Assembly (NCBI RefSeq): GCF_900143545.1
Contig: NZ_FREV01000003.1
Span: 62,001 to 126,000 of the forward strand
Length of the DNA stretch: 64,000 nt
Direction: 5' to 3'
From: Loktanella sp. Alg231-35
Lineage (GTDB): Bacteria > Pseudomonadota > Alphaproteobacteria > Rhodobacterales > Rhodobacteraceae
A program made the position numbers and the translations under genes. Below are positions 10,043 through 20,135 of the stretch, piece by piece. Below the pieces are notes generated by a model, which did not search any database, was not told the DNA's origin, and was given only the letters and a program-made list of their open reading frames with translations. Position 1 is the first letter of the stretch. Every line of letters begins with the position of its first letter.

Positions 10043-11191
10043 ATGGCAGGAAATAACGGTGGCCCTTGGGGCGGCGGTGGAAATAACGGTTCAGGCGGGG
10101 GTGACGATGACAATCGCCCCAGCGGCGGGCGCAGGCCCGACAATGAAGGACCCAACATTCCCGAGATCGATGATCTGGTCAACAAAGGCAAAGAACAGCT
10201 GCGTGTGCTCATGGGCGGTGGCGGCGATGGCAGCCGACGTTCGGGCGGCGGCAGCGGTGGGCCAAACGGGCCACAGCTGACACGCGGCACTGTCGCGCTG
10301 GGCATCTTTGGTGCGGTGGCGCTGTGGCTTTTTGCGTCGTTCTATACTGTGCGCCCGGAAGAACGGTCTGTTGAACTGCTCTTGGGTGATTTCCTTGAAA
10401 TTGGCGAATCTGGTCTGAACTTTGCGCCATGGCCCTTTGTCACGCGCGAAGTGATTGCAGTCACGACCGAGCGTAACATCGACATCGGCACCAGCCGGTC
10501 AGGGATGGACGCCGGTTTGATGCTGACGGGTGACGAGAACATCGTTGATATCGATTTTCAGGTCGTCTGGAATATCGACGACCCAGAGAAGTATCTCTTT
10601 AACCTGGCCAACCCACCACAAACGATTGAGGCCGTGGCCGAATCCGCGATGCGCGAGATTATCTCGCAATCCGATCTTGCCCCGATCCTCAACCGTGACC
10701 GTGGTGCCATTGCGGATCGTCTGGCCGATTTGATCCAATCCACGCTGGATAGCTACGATTCAGGTGTGACAATCATCCGTGTGAACTTTGACAAAGCTGA
10801 CCCGCCAGAGCCGGTGATTGCCTCTTTCCGCGCCGTTCAGGATGCGGAACAGGAACGTGACCGGGTCCAGAACGTGGCAGACGCCTATGCCAACCAGGTT
10901 GTGGCCGAAGCACGTGGTCAGGCGGCTCAGATCCTCGAACAGGCCGAAGGTTACCGGGCACAGGTCGTGAACGAAGCCGAAGGTGAAGCCAGCCGTTTCT
11001 CTGCCGTTCTGGCCGAGTACGAAAAGGCACCAGAGGTGACACGCAAACGTCTGTATCTTGAAACCATGGAAAGCGTGCTGGGTGGTGTCGACATCATCCT
11101 GCTGGATGAAGGCGAAGGTGGAGGACAAGGCGTTGTGCCGTATCTGCCGCTCAATGATCTGCGTCGCAATACAACCGGAGGGTCAAACTAA
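10043..11191 (+). CDS. hflK: HflK, membrane protease modulator subunit
   Basis: SPFH/band 7 protein that, with HflC, forms the large periplasm-facing cage around FtsH and modulates its proteolysis. The 382-residue product has the characteristic Gly/Asn-rich cytoplasmic N-terminus (NNGGPWGGGG), a membrane helix around residues 85-107, the SPFH domain (VRPEERSVELLLG onward) and an Ala/Glu-rich helical stretch (EQAEGYRAQVVNEAEGEA). I chose the ATG at 10043 because MAGNNGGPWG is the family start and AGGGA lies just upstream; longer starts back to 9983 would add a non-conserved leader. Its TAA overlaps the hflC ATG by one base. Confidence 0.95.
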   Translation: MAGNNGGPWGGGGNNGSGGGDDDNRPSGGRRPDNEGPNIPEIDDLVNKGKEQLRVLMGGGGDGSRRSGGGSGGPNGPQLTRGTVALGIFGAVALWLFASFYTVRPEERSVELLLGDFLEIGESGLNFAPWPFVTREVIAVTTERNIDIGTSRSGMDAGLMLTGDENIVDIDFQVVWNIDDPEKYLFNLANPPQTIEAVAESAMREIISQSDLAPILNRDRGAIADRLADLIQSTLDSYDSGVTIIRVNFDKADPPEPVIASFRAVQDAEQERDRVQNVADAYANQVVAEARGQAAQILEQAEGYRAQVVNEAEGEASRFSAVLAEYEKAPEVTRKRLYLETMESVLGGVDIILLDEGEGGGQGVVPYLPLNDLRRNTTGGSN

Positions 11192-12069
11192 TGCGTAAGT
11201 CAGCATTCCTACTGCCCGCAATTGCGGTTATTGTGATCGGTGCTTTGTCTTCGGTATTTATCGTGGACGAACGCGAAAAGGCGCTGGTTCTCCAGTTTGG
11301 TCAGATCGTGAAAGTGCAGGAAGAACCCGGTCTGGGTTTCAAAATCCCGCTCATTCAGGAAGTCGTGCGCTATGACGACCGTATCCTGAGCCGTGATCTG
11401 GAGCCACTTGAAGTGACGCCATCGGATGACCGTCGTTTGGTCGTTGATGCATTTGCCCGTTACCGGATTGCAGATGTTGAACGGTTCCGCCGTGCTGTCG
11501 GTTCGGGCGGTGAAGAGGCCGCGGCGCGTCGTCTTGACAGTATCCTGCGCGCAGAAACACGTGAGGTTCTGGGTTCGGTGTCCTCTAACGATATCCTGTC
11601 TGTGGATCGTGCCGCATTGATGTTGCGCATTCGTAATTCGGCAATTGCCGAAGCGCAGGCGCTTGGTTTGCAGGTGATCGACGTGCGTTTGAAACGGACT
11701 GATCTGCCACCGGAAAACCTCAACGCCACATACGAGCGTATGAAGGCAGAGCGTGACCGCGAAGCCGCTGACGAACGTGCCCGTGGTAACGAGGCGGCCC
11801 AGCGTATTCGTGCGCAAGCGGATCGTACTGTGATCGAACTGGTCTCAGAGGCGGAACGCGAAGGCCAGATCATTCAGGGTGAGGCAGATGCCCGCCGGAA
11901 CGAAGTCTTCGCAGAAGCCTTTGGCGCTGATCCAGAGTTCTTTGAATTCTACCGCTCTATGACCGCCTACCAGCGGTCCTTGCGGCCTGGCAACTCAACG
12001 ATGGTTCTGTCGCCTGACAGCGAGTTCTTCAACTATCTGAAGTCTGACCAAGGTGCTGCAAGCCAATAG
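11191..12069 (+). CDS. hflC: HflC, membrane protease modulator subunit
   Basis: Partner of HflK in the FtsH-associated cage. The 292-residue protein starts with an uncleaved signal-anchor (about 5-22), then the SPFH domain (VDEREKALVLQFGQIV), a charged helical region (YERMKAERDREAADERARGNEAAQ) and the family's C-terminal FFEFYRSMTAYQRSL segment. Start and stop codons of hflC and hflK overlap (TAATG), so translation is coupled and subunit ratios are likely fixed. A strong terminator follows. A Deg protease gene 0.9 kb downstream adds to an envelope quality-control neighbourhood. Confidence 0.96.
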   Translation: MRKSAFLLPAIAVIVIGALSSVFIVDEREKALVLQFGQIVKVQEEPGLGFKIPLIQEVVRYDDRILSRDLEPLEVTPSDDRRLVVDAFARYRIADVERFRRAVGSGGEEAAARRLDSILRAETREVLGSVSSNDILSVDRAALMLRIRNSAIAEAQALGLQVIDVRLKRTDLPPENLNATYERMKAERDREAADERARGNEAAQRIRAQADRTVIELVSEAEREGQIIQGEADARRNEVFAEAFGADPEFFEFYRSMTAYQRSLRPGNSTMVLSPDSEFFNYLKSDQGAASQ

Positions 12070-12084
12070 GCTCTGACAACAACA

Positions 12085-12118
12085 AAAAAGGGGCTGGCGG
12101 TTTCGCCAGCCCCTTTTT
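12085..12118. terminator. Bidirectional intrinsic terminator after hflC
   Basis: Perfect inverted repeat AAAAAGGGGCTGGCG-gttt-CGCCAGCCCCTTTTT. It serves hflKC on the plus strand and the convergent Popeye-like gene on the minus strand, whose stop codon abuts it. Confidence 0.9.
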
Positions 12119-12801
12119 CATTCACCGGCGACGGGTTTGGCGTCGGGTGAAACGGCCAGCGACACCTTCACAGCCAAATCACGAGAGATCAGCGCCTCCA
12201 ATGCCAGTTTCAGCCGGGGGTTCTTGCGCGATTGCCGCGCCAACGCATCGCGCGGCCATTCAAGCACTTCAGTTCCGGCTGGCAATGTTGTTGTAGCGGC
12301 ACTGGGTTGTCCCATAAGATAGGCGACTTCGCCGATGAAGGTGGGGCCCGGCACCTCAAACTGCGCGGCGCCTTTGCGGACAGTGAAGTGCCCCGATGTG
12401 ACATAATACAGCGCGTCAATCTCTTCGCCTTCGCGGGTCACAACACGTTCTTGATCGATCTTCATGCGCTTGGCCATCCGCATGACCTTTGAAAAATCAC
12501 CCGGCTGGAGCTCATTGAAAAGCGGATAAATGTCCTTGTGTTCCTCGGGCAGCGACCAACTGGCGTTGCGGGCATAAAGGGCGGCCAATCCGATCAGGAT
12601 CGCAACCAGTGTCAGGGTTGAAATTGCAATCGCACCCCAAAGCGGCGTTTCTGCTGCATAGAAGTAATACACAATGTAAAGCGAGGTGCTGCACAGCATG
12701 GTCAGACGCAGGTAGGTCTGGTTGATCAGCAGGTAACCGATGATCTGAACTCCGCCCGCACAGGCAACAAGAAAAGACGGGGACAGATCAAATTCAAACA
12801 T
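12118..12801 (-). CDS. Popeye-like cyclic-nucleotide-binding membrane protein
   Basis: A 227-residue protein with three N-terminal hydrophobic helices (about residues 8-24, 30-48 and 53-75) followed by a soluble domain with the cNMP-binding fold: VVTREGEEIDALYYVTSGHFTV and the phosphate-binding-cassette-like region PTFIGEVAYLMGQPSAATTT. This three-helix plus cNMP-binding layout resembles Popeye-domain (POPDC) proteins, which occur in some bacteria. The ligand and output are unknown; the protein has no enzymatic domain, so it is probably a sensor or scaffold. I chose the ATG at 12801 (MFEFDLSPSF) over an ATG 57 bases upstream because the latter's extension is not hydrophobic or conserved-looking. 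It is a single-gene unit. Confidence 0.7.
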   Translation of the reverse strand: MFEFDLSPSFLVACAGGVQIIGYLLINQTYLRLTMLCSTSLYIVYYFYAAETPLWGAIAISTLTLVAILIGLAALYARNASWSLPEEHKDIYPLFNELQPGDFSKVMRMAKRMKIDQERVVTREGEEIDALYYVTSGHFTVRKGAAQFEVPGPTFIGEVAYLMGQPSAATTTLPAGTEVLEWPRDALARQSRKNPRLKLALEALISRDLAVKVSLAVSPDAKPVAGE

Positions 12802-13005
12802 GAGGATACTCTGAACTTTACGCGTTGTTGGCAAAGCAAAGGCAGAATTGTGCAACAATGCAAGCCATTACACACGAATTCTTCACACTGAATTGAGTCT
12901 TGGTGCGCGAAGTTTGCGTTGCACATTTTGTGCCCTACATAGAACATCATCAGGTGATAGGGTCGGCGTTGACCCGCCCCAAAGACATGAAAAGGAGATT
13001 TGCCC

Positions 13006-14487
13006 GTGAAATCCCAGGCAATCGCAATTCAACACCAACAGACGCGCAGCCGTCGGCTGATTGCGGCGCTTGTGACCGCTCTGGCCATCGCCTTTGCGAT
13101 GGTTTTGGCACAGGTCACCGCCGCTGCCGCGCAATCGCGTCCTGCAACATTCGCGGATCTGGCTGAACAGGTCAGCCCATCGGTCGTCAACATCACAACC
13201 AGCACAACAATCGCTGGCCGCACCGGGCCGCAGGGTCTTGTGCCCGATGGGTCCCCGTTTGAGGATTTCTTTGATGATCTCGACCGTGGCCCTGATGAAG
13301 GTTCGCGGCGGTCTTCGGCACTTGGCTCTGGTTTTGTGATCTCTGATGACGGCTATATCGTGACCAACAACCACGTTATCGAAGGGGCCGATGAGATCCT
13401 GATCGAGTTCTACCCCGGTGGTGAACCCGGTGTACCTGCCGAATTGGTCGGCACCGACCCCAACACCGATATCGCTGTGTTGAAGGTTGATCTGGAAGGT
13501 CTGTCATTTGTGGAATTTGGCGACAGCAATGCCGAAGGCGCACGCGTCGGTGACTGGGTCATGGCCATGGGCAACCCGCTGGGGCAGGGCTTTTCGGTCT
13601 CTGCGGGTATCGTCTCTGCGCGCAACCGCGCGCTCTCTGGCACCTATGACGATTATATCCAGACGGATGCTGCGATTAACAGGGGCAACTCTGGTGGTCC
13701 ACTTTTCAACATGGATGCTGAAGTGGTTGGCGTGAACACTGCAATTCTGTCACCCAATGGCGGCTCCATCGGGATCGGCTTTGCGATGTCCTCTGCCGTT
13801 GTCACCAATGTCGTGGATCAGCTGATTGAATTTGGCGAAACCCGCCGCGGTTGGTTGGGTGTGCGTATTCAGGATGTGACACCGGACATGGTTGATGCCA
13901 TCGAAGGGCTGGACCTTGCACGCGGTGCTTTGGTCACCGATGTGCCCGCTGGTCCGGCAGAGAATGCAGGCATGCTGGCCGGTGACGTGATCCTGAATTT
14001 CGACGGGATCGAGATTGAGGACACCCGCGAATTGGTTCGCATCGTTGGCAACAGCCCTGTTGGCAAAGAAGTGCCTGTCGCCGTTCTGCGCGATGGTGAC
14101 ATGGCAGATCTGACCGTTGTTTTGGGCCGTCGTGAAACCTCTGAAGCTGTGGCATTCCCTGCCTCAACCGAGGAAAGCGAAGAGCCAGAGCAGTCCGAGA
14201 TCCTTGGTCTGTCCCTGTCCGAGATCACGCCAGAGCTGACCGATCAGTTTTCGCTGACCGATGATACCGGTCTGGTGATCACCGCGATCAACCCAGAATC
14301 CGAGGCCGCGTCAAAAGGCTTGCTAGAAGGTGATGTGATCACCGAGGCAGGGCAAGAAGCGGTTGCGACCGTGGACGATCTGACCGCACAAGTCGAAGCA
14401 GCGGCCGAAGCTGGGCGCAAGTCGATCCTGCTACTGGTCCGTCGCGGCGGTGATCCGCGGTTTGTGGCGCTGGTGCTCGAAGAATAA
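13006..14487 (+). CDS. Deg/HtrA-family periplasmic serine protease
   Basis: A periplasmic protease/chaperone that degrades or refolds damaged envelope proteins. With the GTG at 13006 (AAGGAG eight bases upstream; a TTG at 13000 is too close) the product is 493 residues: a signal peptide with a long hydrophobic core ending near AAAAQ, a trypsin-like domain with His123 (TNNHV), Asp155 (NTDIAVL) and Ser229 (GNSGGPL), then two PDZ domains (about 270-360 and 400-490). An acidic linker (STEESEEPEQ) separates the PDZ domains. This is a DegP/DegQ-like layout; I do not commit to which. It is followed by its own terminator. Confidence 0.95.
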   Translation: MKSQAIAIQHQQTRSRRLIAALVTALAIAFAMVLAQVTAAAAQSRPATFADLAEQVSPSVVNITTSTTIAGRTGPQGLVPDGSPFEDFFDDLDRGPDEGSRRSSALGSGFVISDDGYIVTNNHVIEGADEILIEFYPGGEPGVPAELVGTDPNTDIAVLKVDLEGLSFVEFGDSNAEGARVGDWVMAMGNPLGQGFSVSAGIVSARNRALSGTYDDYIQTDAAINRGNSGGPLFNMDAEVVGVNTAILSPNGGSIGIGFAMSSAVVTNVVDQLIEFGETRRGWLGVRIQDVTPDMVDAIEGLDLARGALVTDVPAGPAENAGMLAGDVILNFDGIEIEDTRELVRIVGNSPVGKEVPVAVLRDGDMADLTVVLGRRETSEAVAFPASTEESEEPEQSEILGLSLSEITPELTDQFSLTDDTGLVITAINPESEAASKGLLEGDVITEAGQEAVATVDDLTAQVEAAAEAGRKSILLLVRRGGDPRFVALVLEE

Positions 14488-14510
14488 GCCGCCTTAAGCG
14501 TTCAACAGAT

Positions 14511-14537
14511 AAGGCGGTCCCGTCTGGGGCCGCCTTT
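14511..14537. terminator. Intrinsic terminator after the Deg protease gene
   Basis: Inverted repeat AAGGCGGtCCC-gtct-GGGgCCGCCTT followed by a T-run on the plus strand. The minus-strand GFA gene ends just to the right, so it may work both ways. Confidence 0.8.
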
Positions 14538-14545
14538 TTGTTTGC

Positions 14546-14932
14546 TCAGCTCTGGTTTTGCGGCAAACCATCAGCGATGTCGTAGTAGTCGCCTTTCTCG
14601 GATACAAAGATATGCTGCGCGATTTTGGTATGGGTCGGCGTATCAAAAGCCCCCATCGCCACCGCTGTCCAATCGTGAAAAATGGGATCCCAAAACAGAG
14701 TTGAACCGCAGGTCTTGCAAAAACCACGCCGCACTTTTTCGGATGATTGATACCACCCTACAAACGCCTCGCCTGTAACCGTCAAGGCTGAGCGGGGAAT
14801 ATCGACCGACGCTTCAAAATGGCCCGAATGTTTGCGGCATGCTGTGCAGTGACATGCGCTAGGAGGCGGCAAATCGCCCTTGATTGCAAAGGTGACGTTC
14901 CCGCAAAGACAACTGCCCTGATGTATCGTCAT
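14546..14932 (-). CDS. GFA-family (CENP-V type) zinc-binding protein
   Basis: A 128-residue protein of the glutathione-dependent formaldehyde-activating (GFA) fold family. Zinc-ligand cysteines are visible as CLC (residues 8 and 10), CHCTAC and FCKTC. Many family members are not formaldehyde enzymes, so the substrate is unknown. A longer frame reading into the neighbouring gene exists, but the ATG at 14932 forms an ATGA overlap with the stop codon of the TRAP permease upstream. That makes it the last, translationally coupled gene of the TRAP operon. Confidence 0.85.
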   Translation of the reverse strand: MTIHQGSCLCGNVTFAIKGDLPPPSACHCTACRKHSGHFEASVDIPRSALTVTGEAFVGWYQSSEKVRRGFCKTCGSTLFWDPIFHDWTAVAMGAFDTPTHTKIAQHIFVSEKGDYYDIADGLPQNQS

Positions 14933-17025
14933 GTTTGAACCTTTGCAGGCAATTGCCGGGCGTTGACGATCAGCAGCCCGATGACCACGGCAGCACCGGC
15001 AACGTTCATCCAAAGCAGGCCGGGCCAAATACATGCTAATCCGGCCAATCCAGACACCACACGCAGGGCTGGGTTCAGCACTGTTTCCATACAACCCTGC
15101 AATGCCCCAGCGAGCCCATAGATACCGACGACGCCAAAGCCAAACAGGACCAGCATCACCCCCCAGTCGCCCGACAACAGTGGTGTGTAGGCCATCATCA
15201 GCGGCACGATGTACAGGCCCTTGGCCAGTTTCCAACTGGCAATGCCCGTCGCCATCGCTGGGGCCTTGGCAATCGCCGCTGCGGTAAAGGCCGCGAGGGC
15301 CACGGGGGGTGTTACGTTGCTGTCCTGACTAAGCCAGAAGATAATCATATGGGCCGACAACAGTGCCGCAATCGCGATGTCTTGCGGGACGACCAGATCG
15401 CGCAGGGGGGCTGCGATCTCAAGCGGTAAGGCCCGGATCAGGTCGCGGGCCTCTTCAAAGTTCAGCGGGCCAACTAGCACTGTGGGGTCCGGTACGCCGA
15501 TCATCAGGATGGCGCTTGCCGTCTCGGGCAGATTGCCGCTGGCCAGCGCGTCAATTACAAACCTATCCGCGATCATACCTGCAAGGGCAGGGGCGGATAA
15601 TGTCGCCAGCACGATATAGGCTGCTGTCACTGGCAACCCCATGCCCAACACAAGGCTGGCAATCGCCACCATCACAATGGCAATCAGCAGGTTGCCACCC
15701 GCCCAATCGGCGATCATCAGGCTGAAGGTATTCCCAATACCCGCCGTCGCAATAACGTTCACAACAAGGCCCACTGCGCACAACAACACCGCCGTCATGA
15801 TCATACCTTTGGTGCCCATAACGAGCGCCTCAAACACGGCGCGCGGGCCCATGCGGTTTTCCGTCAACCAACTTGACCCGATGACAGCCAAAATGCCGTA
15901 AACGGCTGCGTAGGCAGGCGTAAAACCTGACATCAACAGTGTGATCAGCAGTCCAATGGGAATGACAAAACTGGCGCCGCCTTTCCTAAAGGCAGAGCCA
16001 ACCGTTTCGCCATCATTGGCCATGGGTTGCAGGCCCAGACGGCGTGCCTCAATCCGCACGAAGAAGACGACGGACAAGAAGTAGAGCAGGGCAGGCAGGG
16101 CCGCGACAGCGACGATGGTTTCATAAGGTATCTGGGTAAAGCTCGCCATGACGAAGGCGCCCGCGCCCATGATGGGGGGCATCAACTGGCCACCCGTGGA
16201 AGAGGCCGCTTCGACCCCGCCCGCGAATTTGGACGAAAAGCCTGCCTTTTTCATCAAAGGGATTGTGATCACCCCGGTTGATGCGGTGTTGGCCACAGCA
16301 GAACCGGAAATCGTCCCGGTGAGGCCAGAGGCGATGACGGCAACAATGCCGGGGCCTCCAACCAACCGGCCCGCGATGGCGCGCGCGATATTGATCACAA
16401 AATCCCCGGCACCAGAGCGTAGAAGGAACGCGCCAAAGATGATGAACAAAAACACAAAGGTCGATGAAATCCGGGCAATCGTTCCGAACATCGCGTCATC
16501 GCCAAAGATGGAACGGAAAGCGATTGATTCCCACGACAAGCCAGGGAATGAAAACACCCCGCCAATCAACTGGCCCCACCAGCCCACATAGGAAATGGCA
16601 ATGACGATCAGGGCCGGGATCACCCAACCTGTCAGCCGCCGGGTCAGCTCAATCGCGCCAAGAATACAAATCACTGCTGCGATCCAATCCAGCGTGTTGA
16701 ATTTGACGCTGCGGTCATAAATGCCCTGCTCGGCATAGGGCAGGTAGATGGCCGAAACGGCGATAAGGATGCCAAAGGTCAGATCAAATGCCAGAAGGGG
16801 CCCGCTGCGGGTTTTGCCCTTGATCATCGGGTGCAGCGCGGCCGCCAGAAAGGCGAACCCGGCGAAGTGAAAGGCGTTGCGGTGAAATTCTGTCATCAGT
16901 TGGGGATAAAGTGCGACGACAATATGCCCGACAGCGATCCCGAAACACAGCGCGGTCAGGGCAGCGTTTGGCTGCCCGATAAAGGCACGCAGGCCCGGTG
17001 CATCGGTTGGGGTTTCCTCTGACAT
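14929..17025 (-). CDS. TRAP transporter fused permease (DctQM fusion)
   Basis: A 698-residue inner-membrane protein with about 16 or more hydrophobic helices: a small DctQ-like N-terminal part fused to the large DctM-like subunit. This fused form usually partners TAXI-type binding proteins. Recognisable DctM blocks include ASGLTGTISGSAVANTAST, GVEAASSTGGQLMPPIMGAGAFV and GMGLPVTAAYIVLATL. Sodium-driven uptake of an organic acid or related solute is expected; the substrate is not evident. The matching binding-protein gene is 58 bases upstream, with a strong hairpin between the two. Confidence 0.94.
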   Translation of the reverse strand: MSEETPTDAPGLRAFIGQPNAALTALCFGIAVGHIVVALYPQLMTEFHRNAFHFAGFAFLAAALHPMIKGKTRSGPLLAFDLTFGILIAVSAIYLPYAEQGIYDRSVKFNTLDWIAAVICILGAIELTRRLTGWVIPALIVIAISYVGWWGQLIGGVFSFPGLSWESIAFRSIFGDDAMFGTIARISSTFVFLFIIFGAFLLRSGAGDFVINIARAIAGRLVGGPGIVAVIASGLTGTISGSAVANTASTGVITIPLMKKAGFSSKFAGGVEAASSTGGQLMPPIMGAGAFVMASFTQIPYETIVAVAALPALLYFLSVVFFVRIEARRLGLQPMANDGETVGSAFRKGGASFVIPIGLLITLLMSGFTPAYAAVYGILAVIGSSWLTENRMGPRAVFEALVMGTKGMIMTAVLLCAVGLVVNVIATAGIGNTFSLMIADWAGGNLLIAIVMVAIASLVLGMGLPVTAAYIVLATLSAPALAGMIADRFVIDALASGNLPETASAILMIGVPDPTVLVGPLNFEEARDLIRALPLEIAAPLRDLVVPQDIAIAALLSAHMIIFWLSQDSNVTPPVALAAFTAAAIAKAPAMATGIASWKLAKGLYIVPLMMAYTPLLSGDWGVMLVLFGFGVVGIYGLAGALQGCMETVLNPALRVVSGLAGLACIWPGLLWMNVAGAAVVIGLLIVNARQLPAKVQT

Positions 17026-17048
17026 GGGCGTCCCCTTGAATAAAGACC

Positions 17049-17074
17049 GGCCCGCGCCATGGATGGCGCGGGCC
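17049..17074 (-). terminator. Intercistronic hairpin between TAXI binding protein and TRAP permease
   Basis: Inverted repeat GGCCCGCGCC-atggat-GGCGCGGGCC, lying between the stop of the binding-protein gene and the permease start. The following bases are only weakly T-rich on the minus strand, so it may act as a partial terminator or as a 3' stabiliser that leaves more binding-protein mRNA than permease mRNA. Confidence 0.65.
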
Positions 17075-17083
17075 AGAGTTTGC

Positions 17084-18097
17084 TTAGTTGGCGATCAGGC
17101 GCTCGGGGATTTCGATCCCCTGTTCCTGATAGAACCGTGCCGCACCGGGGTGCAGTGGCACGGGCAAGCCTGCAATTGCGGCTTCAAGCGCCATGGCCTT
17201 GGTGGCCGGGTGGATCGCTTGCAGGAACGGCAGGTTTTCATAGATCGTCTTGGTGATCTGATAGACATTCTCATCTGGCAGATCGGCATGTGTCGCCAGA
17301 AAATTCGGCTGGGCGATCGTATTGATATCCGCGGCCTGACCGGGATAGGTCCCTGCCGGGATCACATAACGCGTCCAAAGGCCGCGGTCGCCATCCGCCA
17401 TCGCCATCTGCTCATCAGTGAAGTCGAGCATGGTGACGCCGTCACCAGCCGCTGCCATCAACTGGCTGACCGCACCTGTGGGCACGCCTGCCGGTGTGCC
17501 GATGCCCTTGACCTGACCGTTTTGCAGCGCTTCGGCCGACGGGCCGTAACCTGCAAAGACCAGCTCATAATCGCTTTCGATATCAATGCCGAAACCGGAC
17601 ATGATGGTGGCGTTTGAACCGATCGTGCCAGAGTTCTGACGGCCAAGCGCCATCGCCTCGCCCTTTAGGGCGACCATATCCTCAATCGTGCCTGTGGTGG
17701 CCACGTCAGAAGCGACGACAAACTGCTCTACATTCTGCCACAGCATAGAGACAGAGCGCAGGTGGTCTTGTGGACCCGCATCAGCAACCGGACCGGTGCC
17801 AGAGGCTGCATAGTAGCCAAAGAGGCCCTGCAGAATGCCAAACTGTGCTTCGCCTTCGCGGATCAGACGGACGTTTTCGCCAGACCCGGCAGAGCTGATC
17901 GCGGACATGCCGATCTTTTGACGTGGTTCGAGCTTGACCTTCACAAGCGTGGAAAGGGCCACGCCGACGGGGTAGTAGGTGCCGCCGGTCGAAGCAGTCG
18001 CAAGGATATAGCTGGCCTCTTCGGCCTCTTGTGCCTGTGCCACAGGTGCAGCAAATGCAATGCTGGCCGCCAAGACGGCTTTGGATAAATACTTCAT
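17084..18097 (-). CDS. TAXI-family TRAP substrate-binding protein
   Basis: Periplasmic receptor for the adjacent TRAP permease. The 337-residue product starts MKYLSKAVLAASIAFAAPVAQAQ, a clear Sec signal peptide, and continues with the TAXI signature ILATASTGGTYYPVG near residue 31. GGGAGAGA lies just upstream of the ATG at 18097, while longer in-frame starts reach into non-coding-looking sequence. The C-terminal part (LHPGAARFYQEQGIEIPE) is typical of the family. A 184-bp intergenic region separates it from the divergent ferredoxin gene and should contain its promoter. Confidence 0.95.
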   Translation of the reverse strand: MKYLSKAVLAASIAFAAPVAQAQEAEEASYILATASTGGTYYPVGVALSTLVKVKLEPRQKIGMSAISSAGSGENVRLIREGEAQFGILQGLFGYYAASGTGPVADAGPQDHLRSVSMLWQNVEQFVVASDVATTGTIEDMVALKGEAMALGRQNSGTIGSNATIMSGFGIDIESDYELVFAGYGPSAEALQNGQVKGIGTPAGVPTGAVSQLMAAAGDGVTMLDFTDEQMAMADGDRGLWTRYVIPAGTYPGQAADINTIAQPNFLATHADLPDENVYQITKTIYENLPFLQAIHPATKAMALEAAIAGLPVPLHPGAARFYQEQGIEIPERLIAN

Positions 18098-18244
18098 TGA
18101 TCTCTCCCTATGTTTTGGGCCTCCCCGACCCAACGTAAGTGAATGGTAAGTGGAAAGGGGCAAGAGTCCACAGTACAGCGCCGCGTTCGGGCGATTGAAT
18201 GGTGCATTTGGGGGTAGCGAGCGCAAGAATCGTACACTACTTAG

Positions 18245-19295
<1,051 letters not shown>

Positions 19296-19299
<4 letters not shown>

Positions 19300-20057
19300 G
19301 TCACCATCACAACAACGGCGATCAGCATCGCCATTTCGGTGACCTGTTGCGTTGCGCCCAGAATATCACCTGTTTGCCCGCCGATCTTGGCCTTGGCAAT
19401 CGCCCCACATATGGCGGTTGTAACTGCGGCGACCAAAACCAGCGCGATCATCCCGCTAAGGGCGGCAAACACCGACGCAATCGCAATCGCAAGCCAAACG
19501 GCCCCCTCGGGCGGGCGCCCGACGCTACTGCTCAACCCGCTGCCGCGCGCGTTTGGCAGCACTGCCATCATTACAACCATGCTTGCCCGGCTTAGGGCAC
19601 CCACGGCGATGAAGGCCACCCAATAGGCCCCGACAGAGATGATCACCACAAGCGCCAGCCAGCGGATCAGCAGTGACAAGGCAATCGCACAAACGCCATA
19701 AACGCCGATATGGCTGTCCTTCATGATTTCCAACCGGCGTGACTTGGTCCAGCCACCCCAGAGCCCGTCAGCGCTATCGGCCAACCCGTCTTCGTGCATC
19801 GCCCCGGTCAGGATCACGGACATGGCCAGCACCAGCCCCGCTGTGATGCCACCGGGCACGCCTACCCACAACAAAAGCGGGATCACGGCAGCGAGGATCA
19901 CACCGATCACAACGCCCGCGAGTGGATATGCCCAGGCCGCTGCGGCCCCGCGCGCCGTCGCGGCCTTGCCGTTCACGATGATGGGCAACCGGGTCAAAAG
20001 CCCCAAGGCAGCGGGCAAATCAACCGGGGCAATCAGGCGCGTGTCGTGTTTGAACAA
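19296..20057 (-). CDS. cobS: Cobalamin synthase (adenosylcobinamide-GDP ribazoletransferase)
   Basis: Inner-membrane enzyme that joins adenosylcobinamide-GDP with alpha-ribazole (phosphate) in the last stage of B12 assembly. The 253-residue protein has several hydrophobic helices and the conserved acidic motif [16 protein letters not shown] near residues 88-103, which binds the metal and nucleotide. The start at 20057 gives the family's [12 protein letters not shown] segment near the N-terminus. It is divergent from cobT with 78 bp between, a common arrangement in this group. No cobalamin riboswitch is apparent in that short gap. Confidence 0.93.
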
Positions 20058-20135
20058 GGGGGCGTCCTATCAGGGGTTTTCTACGGTGCGAACTGCGCTA
20101 AACAGGGCGCAAGATTTGCCGAGAACGAGGACCTG

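Noticed and set aside
20058..20135. Cobalamin riboswitch between cobS and cobT
   Set aside because: The 78-bp gap is too short for a B12 aptamer and no B12-box-like sequence was found.
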